Below are positions 1 to 6,112 of a stretch of DNA of 14,142 bases, in pieces; positions within the stretch are counted from its first letter, which is position 1, and the number at the start of each line of letters is the position of its first letter. Location of the stretch: the NCBI GenBank assembly GCA_038231615.1, contig JBBRLA010000152.1, positions 1 to 14,142 of the forward strand. Direction: 5' to 3'. Origin of the DNA: JBBRLA01 sp038231615. Lineage in GTDB: Bacteria > Myxococcota_A > Polyangia > Palsa-1104 > JAEUJZ01. The position numbers were made by a program, and so were the translations under genes. Under the pieces are notes generated by a model. The model saw only the letters and a program-made list of their open reading frames with translations. It did no database searches and was not told where the DNA came from.

Positions 1-1277
1 GGAGAGCGCAGGATGAAGAACGACACCAGGTCCACGTTGGGGTCGTGCTTCAGCAGGCCGCGCAGGTAGCGCACGTCCCAGTTCGGCCGCCCGGCCACGT
101 GGACCACGCGGATCTTGTCGCGGACGACCTTCAGAACAAAGGCCCGGCGGTTGTTTTCGGCGATCGCCTCGCCGGAGAGCACCGGCGTCGAGATCTCGTA
201 GAGGTACTTGCCCACCAGCTCCGGGGTGAAGGGGAAGACCACCTGGTATTCCCGCTGCCCCTCGCGCAGCTCGACGTCCACCGTGAGCACCGGCATTCCG
301 TCGCGGCGCAGGGTCACTGGCAGGTGCTGCCCGGTCCACCCCGCGGTGTCGGCGCCCATCACCAGCAGGCGGGCCTCGACGCGCACCGCCGTGCGGGCGA
401 AGGCGAATTCGTCGGCCAACACCCGGGAAATCGACACGTCCTGCAAGCCCGGCTGCCCCACCGCCACAGTGTGCACCGGTGCGTCCAGCGCCCGCAGGAA
501 GTCTCGGGAGTCCCCATCGAAGTCTGTGGCATCGATAGCGCGCAGCGAAGCGGAGTGCCGTTCATCGGCCGGCTCCAAGCCGCCCTTCTTGCCGTGCTCC
601 TTCTGCGCCCGCTCCGCCTCGGCCCCCCCTTCCGCCAGGCGGCCATTGTCCAGCCCATCGGAAAGCAGCACCACCCCGGCCAGGTCCCGTCCCTCGTACC
701 GCTGCCGGATCGCCGCCAGCGCCTCCCGGATGCGGGTCGCGTCGGCGTGCGAGGGGATGCCCCCTTTCTGCGTCAGCAGTTCCTCGGTGGCCGGCACCAG
801 CCGATCGCCAAAGCTGAAGAAGTCGATCTTGTGGTCCTTGCGCCAGCCGGAAAGGACCCCGGCCTCTTTCTTCAGCAGCGCCGCGGTCCTCGCTGCCCGG
901 GTGGGCTCCCCCGCGTGCTCCGAAAGGCCCATGGACTCCGAGGCGTCCACCAGCACGGCGATGTGGTTTTGCACCCGCGTCACGTTGCGCAACTGCACCC
1001 CCGGCTGGAAGAAGAGCACCAGCGCCGCCAGAAGGCCCAGCGCCCGCAGCGATAATAAAAGATAGCGCCGCCGGCGAATGTCCCGACGCAGCGCCCGCCA
1101 CGCCAGCACCAGCGTCAGCAAGGCGATGGTCACCGCGGCCACGCTGGCGAGCGTCCCCCAGGACGAGAGCAGCACCAGGTGCCATTCGTTCCACGACTCC
1201 GGGGCCGCCTGCTCCGTCGTACCCAAGTGCGGGCCAAAAGGCGCCCCCACGAGGGCCAGCCGGTAAAGCCCCTTCAT
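1..1277 (-). CDS. Membrane VWA / glutamine-amidotransferase-like protein (3' end off window)
   Basis: 425 codons are visible, read leftwards from ATG at 1277; the C-terminus lies beyond position 1. Two membrane segments are clear, about residues 35-61 and 72-90. They are followed by a VWA fold with an intact DxSxS metal site (D111, S113, S115, in VLVDASESM) and the later LLSDGLDNG strand (D207). From about residue 387 a VVHVAGRPNWDVRYLRG stretch marks the start of the amidotransferase-like domain typical of large membrane proteins in MoxR/DUF58/VWA/DUF4159 clusters. Those clusters are thought to act in envelope integrity or metal-dependent protein remodelling; the exact role is unknown. The start codon overlaps the upstream DUF4159 stop as ATGA, so the two genes are translationally coupled. 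I am sure of the open frame and the VWA site, and less sure of the C-terminal domain because it is cut. Confidence 0.85.
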   Translation of the reverse strand, partial: MKGLYRLALVGAPFGPHLGTTEQAAPESWNEWHLVLLSSWGTLASVAAVTIALLTLVLAWRALRRDIRRRRYLLLSLRALGLLAALVLFFQPGVQLRNVTRVQNHIAVLVDASESMGLSEHAGEPTRAARTAALLKKEAGVLSGWRKDHKIDFFSFGDRLVPATEELLTQKGGIPSHADATRIREALAAIRQRYEGRDLAGVVLLSDGLDNGRLAEGGAEAERAQKEHGKKGGLEPADERHSASLRAIDATDFDGDSRDFLRALDAPVHTVAVGQPGLQDVSISRVLADEFAFARTAVRVEARLLVMGADTAGWTGQHLPVTLRRDGMPVLTVDVELREGQREYQVVFPFTPELVGKYLYEISTPVLSGEAIAENNRRAFVLKVVRDKIRVVHVAGRPNWDVRYLRGLLKHDPNVDLVSFFILRS

Positions 1278-2083
1278 GGGGACTTCCCACCAGACGACGT
1301 GCCGGGGAACGCCTGCCAGGCCCGGCGGTGCATGATGAACGGGACGTGCACCTGATCCGTCTTGTAGTCCAGGCACAGGGCGTACATGGCCAGGTTGACC
1401 CCCAGCCGCAGCGACTGTTCCCGTTGGGCCTCTCCGCCGGGGACCACGTCGTGTTCCCACTGACCGAAAGGGTCCCTGGCCCAGGCCCCGCCCAGGTCGT
1501 TCTGCGAGTAGACGATCACCGCCCGGCCCTCGCTGATGACCGCCTCCAGGAAGGGCAGCGCCAGCACCCGCCCCGCCGGCACCCGCAGAAGATAGAAAGA
1601 CCGGAAAAGCACATGGTCCTCGGGCAGTCGCGAAAGCGGCGCCCGGGGGGAGGGAAAGAGCCGTGCGCACAGGGCCCGCACCGAAACGTCGAACCCGCCG
1701 CCCGCCCGGCCCTCCGCGCTGTCGATGATCAGCATGCCGCCGCCCAGCAGGTGCCGCCGCAGCCGGGACAGGTCCTCATCGCCGGGGAGGGGAAAGCTCC
1801 GGTCCCCCGAAAGGTAGAGCAGCGGATAGCGGAACAGCTCCGCGTCCGAGAGCCGCACCGGCACCGAGTCCACCCGCACTTCGATGGAGGTGCGCTTGTC
1901 CAGTTCCCACATCAGCCGCCGCAGGGCATTGGGCCGCGGCGTGGGGTTCCCTCCCGCATAAAGGATGTGCCCCACCTGCAACTTGTCCGCGTCCCCGAAG
2001 GCCTGGGCCCGCCCCGCGGCCAGCACCAGGCCCAAGGTGCCCGCCACCTTCCCGAAGCACTGCAAAAATCCCCGCCGGCCCAT
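1274..2083 (-). CDS. DUF4159-family exported protein with Tat-like signal
   Basis: The protein resembles DUF4159 proteins, an amidotransferase-like fold. It has the early VGHILYAGGNPTPRPNALRR motif, a central FRYPLLYLSGDRSF strand, GGGMLIIDSAEG, and a C-terminal NLAMYALCLDYKTDQ helix. I start it at ATG 2083 (269 aa) because MGRRGFLQ followed by a hydrophobic run and AGRAQA makes a normal twin-arginine signal. The frame stays open to ATG 2188, but those extra 35 codons have many A/T third positions, unlike the rest of the gene, and would bury the twin Arg at residues 38-39. ATG 2098 is another candidate, with GGGA about 8 bases upstream. The gene ends in a 4-base overlap with the membrane VWA gene. 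A role in an envelope-associated MoxR/VWA system is inferred from family context. Confidence 0.82.
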   Translation of the reverse strand: MGRRGFLQCFGKVAGTLGLVLAAGRAQAFGDADKLQVGHILYAGGNPTPRPNALRRLMWELDKRTSIEVRVDSVPVRLSDAELFRYPLLYLSGDRSFPLPGDEDLSRLRRHLLGGGMLIIDSAEGRAGGGFDVSVRALCARLFPSPRAPLSRLPEDHVLFRSFYLLRVPAGRVLALPFLEAVISEGRAVIVYSQNDLGGAWARDPFGQWEHDVVPGGEAQREQSLRLGVNLAMYALCLDYKTDQVHVPFIMHRRAWQAFPGTSSGGKSP

Positions 2084-2261
2084 GGCGCAGCCAGCCATTG
2101 CCATCGTCCCAACGGCCGCACCAGCAGTCACACCAACGGTCACACTCCCTACGATGCCACAACCTCGGCGGCAAGTCAGGTCGGACATGCCCGGAAATCC
2201 CAGAAATCCGTAACCCGCTGCTGAAATCGGTTACCCTGTCCCTACATCGCCCAATCCAAGC

Positions 2262-2289
2262 CCTATACAGATCATCAACAAAATTTCAA
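2262..2289 (-). promoter_or_regulatory. Candidate sigma70-like promoter for the leftward DUF4159/VWA pair
   Basis: Read on the minus strand, TTGAAA (2289-2284) and TATAGG (2267-2262) are separated by 16 bp. Transcription would start near 2255, leaving a leader of about 170 nt before the ATG at 2083. The -10 box is imperfect and the spacer one base short of ideal, so this is a moderate candidate. Confidence 0.4.
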
Positions 2290-2292
2290 TCG

Positions 2293-2321
2293 TTGACCTT
2301 CGCGATGAGCCTGCATAGGAT
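2293..2321 (+). promoter_or_regulatory. Sigma70-like promoter for the baseplate/FHA operon
   Basis: TTGACC (2293-2298) and TAGGAT (2316-2321) are separated by exactly 17 bp, in the A/T-richest part of the intergenic region. Predicted transcription start is about 2328. That falls just after the in-frame ATG at 2325, so this ATG cannot be used from this transcript; the GTG at 2418 is favoured. Its -35 box lies 3 bp from that of the leftward candidate, so the two could compete or share a regulator. Confidence 0.55.
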
Positions 2322-2398
2322 ACCATGATCTGTGGGATTGTCAGAGCCATCATACCCGGCCCCCTCCGTCGGCACCCACTCCCAGGTCTACGTACTCC

Positions 2399-2410
2399 AG
2401 GAGGACAGGA
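2399..2410 (+). promoter_or_regulatory. Ribosome binding site deciding the GTG start at 2418
   Basis: AGGAGG (2399-2404) is followed by AGGA (2407-2410), which lies 7 bases before the GTG at 2418. No comparable purine run precedes the ATG at 2325. This supports a 64-aa product rather than 95 aa. Confidence 0.6.
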
Positions 2411-2417
2411 CGAGATC

Positions 2418-2612
2418 GTGAGCGAAGACGACATCATCTATTGGCAGGACGTCCTGGAAGCGGTCCACGCCGGCCGTCTGTCCGAAAAGAAGTGTCCGTT
2501 TTGTTATGTGGGCGTGATTGCGGTCACTCGGGAAGAGAGGAAAACTCGGTTAGAGTGCCAGAAGTGCCATCACTTCATCGAAGGGCGCTTCGGCGGCGAG
2601 TACAGCGAGTAG
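2418..2612 (+). CDS. Small zinc-ribbon protein (64 aa), first gene of the baseplate operon
   Basis: A 64-residue protein starts at GTG 2418, chosen from the Shine-Dalgarno just upstream and from the predicted transcription start lying downstream of the longer ATG start at 2325. An acidic, helical N-terminus (about residues 1-22) is followed by CPFC (C26, C29) and CQKC (C47, C50). This gives C-x2-C-x17-C-x2-C, a typical four-Cys zinc ribbon. There is no signal peptide or membrane segment, so it should be cytoplasmic. I do not recognise a named family. It lies 72 bp upstream of the gp25-like gene and probably shares its transcript, which suggests an assembly factor or regulator of the tail-like machine; that is inference. 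Confidence 0.7.
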   Translation: MSEDDIIYWQDVLEAVHAGRLSEKKCPFCYVGVIAVTREERKTRLECQKCHHFIEGRFGGEYSE

Positions 2613-2674
2613 ACTCGTGACCCCACGGCATGGCGATTTCACCTCCTGGACGATCTTGTCTCAGGGAGCTTGAT

Positions 2675-2680
2675 AGGGAG
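2675..2680 (+). promoter_or_regulatory. Ribosome binding site of the gp25-like gene
   Basis: AGGGAG lies 4 bases before ATG 2685. The frame is open further to TTG 2670, but the AGGGAG at 2663-2668 is only 1 base from that TTG, too close to work well. ATG 2685 is therefore preferred. Confidence 0.5.
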
Positions 2681-2684
2681 CAAG

Positions 2685-3086
2685 ATGGCGCGCAGCTTCT
2701 TAGGAAAGGGTTTGCGCTACCCGGTCCTCATCGACCGCGGCGGCGGCGTCGCGACCAGCCAGCTCGATGATCTGGTCCGCGAATCCATCCTCATCATCCT
2801 CGGCACCGCTCCCGGCGAGCGGGTCATGCGCCCCTATTTCGGCTGCGAGATCCACGATCTCCTTTTCGCCCCCAACAACATCAATACCGCCGGCCTGGCC
2901 GCCCACTATGTCGTCGAGGCCCTGCAGAAGTGGGAGCCTCGCATCGAGGGCGTCGCCGCTGACGCCAACCCCTCGGCCGACGAGCCCAACAAGCTGCTCA
3001 TCGACATCCGCTACCGCGTCCGCGGGAGCAACGTGACGCGAAACATCGTGTACCCGTTCTACCTGCGTAGGAGCGACCAAGAATGA
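2685..3086 (+). CDS. gp25-like baseplate wedge protein (GPW/gp25 family)
   Basis: This 133-aa protein has the normal length and layout of the gp25/TssE-like wedge subunit of contractile tails. After a short basic N-terminus come DLVRESILIILGTAPGERV and then MRPYFGCEIHDLLFAP. This is the family's signature: a helix, the GERVMRP turn, then G..hdLLFep. The C-terminal beta hairpin RYRVRGSNVTRNIVYPFYL closes the fold. In T4, in extracellular injection systems and in type VI systems, this protein sits in the baseplate wedge and contacts the first sheath ring. Its stop overlaps the baseplate-J start as ATGA (3083-3086), coupling the two partners. A type VI TssE assignment is less likely because the next genes are TIGR02243/TIGR02242-type tail proteins. 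Confidence 0.93.
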   Translation: MARSFLGKGLRYPVLIDRGGGVATSQLDDLVRESILIILGTAPGERVMRPYFGCEIHDLLFAPNNINTAGLAAHYVVEALQKWEPRIEGVAADANPSADEPNKLLIDIRYRVRGSNVTRNIVYPFYLRRSDQE

Positions 3087-6000
3087 TCCCCACGCCCAAA
3101 CTCGACGATCGGACCTACGCCGACATCATCGAGGAGGCCAAGCGCCTTATCCCGCGCTATGCCCCCGAGTGGACCAACCACAACCCGTCCGACCCCGGCA
3201 TCACCATCCTGGAACTGTGCTCGTGGATGACGGAACTCATCCTGTATCGCCTGAACCGCGTCCCCGAGAAGAACTACCTCGCCTTCCTGGACATGCTCGG
3301 CATCAAGCTCCAGCCGGCGCAGCCCGCCCGCGCCCTTTTGACCTTCGAGCTGGTCGAGGGCGTCGAGCGGCAGGTGCTGCGCCAGGGCCTGCAGGTCTCC
3401 ACCCCACAGGCCGACGACGAGGAGGCGGTGCTCTTCGAGACGGTGCGCGATCTGACGGTGCTGTCCTCGCGCCTCGATCGCTGCTTCTCGTACTTCGACG
3501 AGACTTACTCCGACAACTCACCCTTCCTTTCCGGCGAGCGCCCCGACGGCTTCGCCGCCTTCGCCGGGGCCGAGCGGGTCGATCGCTTCGTCTACCTGGG
3601 CGACAACCGCCTGGTCACGCTGAACGAGCTGGCCGTCCTGCGCCTGCATCTGGCCGCCCCCGAGCACGGCGGCCGGGACCTCTCGCGCCTGATGGAGTGG
3701 GAGTACTGGAACGGCCGGCGCTGGCGCGAACTGCGCCTGTCCCCCCTGGAGGTCGAGCGCGGCGAGGTGATCTTCATCGGCCCCTCGGACATGCAGCCCA
3801 GCGCGGTCAACGGGGTCAGCACCCTGTGGATTCGCGGGCGCCTGGCAGAGGTGCCCAAGAACCAGGCCGAGACCGAGGTGGACACGGTCAAGGCGGTCAT
3901 CGAGGTGGTCGGCGAGGGGCTGGTCCCCGACCAGGCGTTCTCCAACCTCGACAACAACATGTTCATCGGCCTGGACCTGGGCAAGAACGTCCACCCCTTC
4001 GGCACCGAGCCCAAGCCCGACAACTGCCTGTACCTGGCCTCGCAGGAGACCTTCTCCCAGCAAGACGCCCAGGTGGAGATCGAGTTCCAGCTCAGCGAGC
4101 AGACGGTGGTACCGCTGCCGGTGGCCGCCGACGATCTGGTCCTCTCGTGGGAGTACTTCGACGGCAAGAAGTGGCGCATCCTGGGAAAGATCACCCCCCG
4201 GGGCAAGGCCCCCCAGGGCTTCGAGACCAACGACCACGGCTTTTTCGATGGTACCCACGCCTTCACCAAGAGCGGCACCGTCAAGTTTCGCCGGCCCAAG
4301 GACCTGGCCGCCGGCAAGGTCACCGGCGAGCCGAACTACTGGGTGCGGGTGCGTCTGGAGCTGGGCGACTACGGCGTCCCCGGGGCCTACATGCTGGACG
4401 GCGACAAGTGGGTGTGGCGCGACGAGCGCCCCCTGCGCCCGCCGGCCTTCAAGTCGATCAGCCTGCGCTACCGCACGGACCTGGACCACCTGAAGTACTT
4501 CCTTTCGTTCAACGATTTCCGCTACCGCGATCACTCGGAGGAAGAGAAGAACGAGTTCCGCCCGTTCCAGCCCTTCCAGGCCATCCCCGATGAGGGCGCG
4601 GCCCTGTACCTGGGCTTCACGTCGAAGCTGCCCAATGAGACGGTGTCGATCTCCCTGCAGATGGTCGAGTCGAACACCCTGCAGCTCGACTACGCCCACG
4701 CCGAGCACCTGGCGGCCTATTATGCCAAGCGCGACGCCCTGTGGGAGGCCGAGCAACGGGTGGTGTGGGAGTACTTCGCCAACACCCCCGGCGGCCTCGC
4801 CTGGGTGCCCCTGGTGGTCAACGACGGCACCAAGAACTTCTCCGAGTCGGGATTCATCGACTTCGTCGGCCCCGACGATTTCGACAAGACCCTCAAGTTC
4901 ACCGAGGACCGTTACTGGATCCGCGCCCGGCTGGAGATGGGCGGCTACATCAAGCCGCCGCGCATCCGCCGGGTGCTGCAGAACACCGTCGAGGCGGCCC
5001 ACGTCAAGACGATCAAAAACGAAATCCTCGGCAGCTCCGACGGCACGCCCCTGCAAACCTACACCCTTCTGCATGGACCGCTCCTGGAGGGCGAGGTCCT
5101 TCAGATCCGCGAGCGTGACGAGCCCAAGCCCGAGGACATCAAGGACCTGGGTCCGGACCCGGTGCAAAAAGCCCCCGAGGGCGACCGCGACGGCGGCATC
5201 TTCGTCCACTGGCGCGCGGTGGAGAGCTTCTTCGAGTCGGGCCCTTACTCCCGCCACTACCTACGCAACCCGCAGACCCGGCAGGTGTTCTTCGGCGACG
5301 GCATCAAGGGGATGGTGCCGCCACAGGGGCGCAACAGCGTCATCGCCCGGGAGTACAAGATCGGCGGCGGAACCAAGGGCAACGTCAACGTCAACACCCT
5401 GACGCAGCTCACCTCCGCGGTGGCCTACATCGAGAAGGTGTACAACGTGCTGCCAGCGGTGGGCGGGGCGGACCCCGAGACGGTGGAGCAGGCCAAGGAG
5501 CGGGCGCCGCTGCAGATCAAGAGCCGCGACCGGGCAGTCACCGCCGAGGACTTCGAGACCCTGGCGCTGCGCTCGTCGACCAGCATCGCCCGCGCCAAGT
5601 GCCTGCCGTCGGAGGAGCACACCGGCCACGTACAATTGGTGGTGGTCCCCAGGGGCGACGAGAAGAACCTGGACCTGACGCGCAAGCTGGTGCCGCCGCC
5701 GGAGCTGTGCCGCTTCGTCAAGAACTACCTGGACGAGCGGCGCCTGATCACCACCATCCTGGACGTCACCAAGCCGAACTACACCGAGCTGTCCCTGAAG
5801 GTGACCCTGATCCGCCGCACCGTCGGACAGAGCGAGCGCCTGCGCATCGAGATCGAGCAGCGCCTGCGCCGCTATCTGCACCCGCTGCTCGGCGGGCGCG
5901 ACGGCAAGGGCTGGCCCTTCGGGCGGTCGATCTACCGCACCGACCTGGTCCACCTGGTCGAGGACATCCCCGGGGTCGACGCCATCGACGCCATCACCAT

Positions 6001-6112
6001 CTACGACGAGGATCGGCGGATCATGGTGGAAAGCGTCCGCCTGAAGAGCGATGAGCTGCCTCACGTGGTCCACGTGGCGGTGATCGAGCGGGTCCGGCAG
6101 GAGATGATCTGA
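3083..6112 (+). CDS. Large baseplate-J-like assembly protein (TIGR02243 type, Afp11-like)
   Basis: A 1009-aa protein of the 'putative baseplate assembly protein' type found in contractile injection systems (Afp11/gp6 role: wedge arm that opens the baseplate on firing). The N-terminus carries PEWTNHNPSDPGITILELC and MTELILYRLNRVP, the hallmark of this family. The middle repeats a WEY(W/F)..G..W beta module at about residues 206, 356 and 562, each followed by a (W)vR.RLE-type strand. The baseplate-J core is at the C-terminal side: FFGDGIKG (about 737), GGAD.ETVEQAKERAPLQI (794 on) and RAVTAEDFE, with a further alpha/beta domain to the end. It is coupled to gp25 by a 4-base overlap, and its stop shares one base with the next start (TGATG). 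I see no frameshift. Family assignment is firm; the repeats' role (arm or receptor-side domain) is inferred. Confidence 0.93.
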   Translation: MIPTPKLDDRTYADIIEEAKRLIPRYAPEWTNHNPSDPGITILELCSWMTELILYRLNRVPEKNYLAFLDMLGIKLQPAQPARALLTFELVEGVERQVLRQGLQVSTPQADDEEAVLFETVRDLTVLSSRLDRCFSYFDETYSDNSPFLSGERPDGFAAFAGAERVDRFVYLGDNRLVTLNELAVLRLHLAAPEHGGRDLSRLMEWEYWNGRRWRELRLSPLEVERGEVIFIGPSDMQPSAVNGVSTLWIRGRLAEVPKNQAETEVDTVKAVIEVVGEGLVPDQAFSNLDNNMFIGLDLGKNVHPFGTEPKPDNCLYLASQETFSQQDAQVEIEFQLSEQTVVPLPVAADDLVLSWEYFDGKKWRILGKITPRGKAPQGFETNDHGFFDGTHAFTKSGTVKFRRPKDLAAGKVTGEPNYWVRVRLELGDYGVPGAYMLDGDKWVWRDERPLRPPAFKSISLRYRTDLDHLKYFLSFNDFRYRDHSEEEKNEFRPFQPFQAIPDEGAALYLGFTSKLPNETVSISLQMVESNTLQLDYAHAEHLAAYYAKRDALWEAEQRVVWEYFANTPGGLAWVPLVVNDGTKNFSESGFIDFVGPDDFDKTLKFTEDRYWIRARLEMGGYIKPPRIRRVLQNTVEAAHVKTIKNEILGSSDGTPLQTYTLLHGPLLEGEVLQIRERDEPKPEDIKDLGPDPVQKAPEGDRDGGIFVHWRAVESFFESGPYSRHYLRNPQTRQVFFGDGIKGMVPPQGRNSVIAREYKIGGGTKGNVNVNTLTQLTSAVAYIEKVYNVLPAVGGADPETVEQAKERAPLQIKSRDRAVTAEDFETLALRSSTSIARAKCLPSEEHTGHVQLVVVPRGDEKNLDLTRKLVPPPELCRFVKNYLDERRLITTILDVTKPNYTELSLKVTLIRRTVGQSERLRIEIEQRLRRYLHPLLGGRDGKGWPFGRSIYRTDLVHLVEDIPGVDAIDAITIYDEDRRIMVESVRLKSDELPHVVHVAVIERVRQEMI

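Larger units (their letters stand above)
2084..2417. other. Divergent intergenic region
   Basis: This stretch of about 330 bp separates the minus-strand DUF4159/VWA pair from the plus-strand baseplate operon. It is visibly more A/T-rich than the flanking genes, especially 2225-2330. It holds two back-to-back promoter candidates and the leader of the rightward operon. Reading frames cross it in both directions (for example ATG 2188 on minus and ATG 2325 on plus), but their codon use or position relative to the promoters argues against translation. I see no tRNA, no repeat array and no terminator hairpin with a T-run. Confidence 0.7.

Noticed and set aside
45..1055. 336-aa plus-strand open frame
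   Set aside because: It is His/Arg/Pro-rich with no domain. The opposite strand encodes two TM helices and an intact VWA site.
562..1290. 242-aa minus-strand frame overlapping the VWA gene
   Set aside because: It is in a different frame from ATG 1277 and reads as Gly/Ala/Arg low-complexity sequence, while the ATG 1277 frame shows clear family motifs.
2325..2417. ATG 2325 as start of the zinc-ribbon gene
   Set aside because: It falls just before the predicted transcription start and lacks a Shine-Dalgarno. The 31 extra residues are Pro/Arg/Gly-rich and unlike the rest.
3518..5257. 579-aa minus-strand open frame
   Set aside because: It lies wholly inside the well-supported baseplate-J gene and has a Val/Leu/Gly/His-rich composition typical of antisense GC-rich frames.
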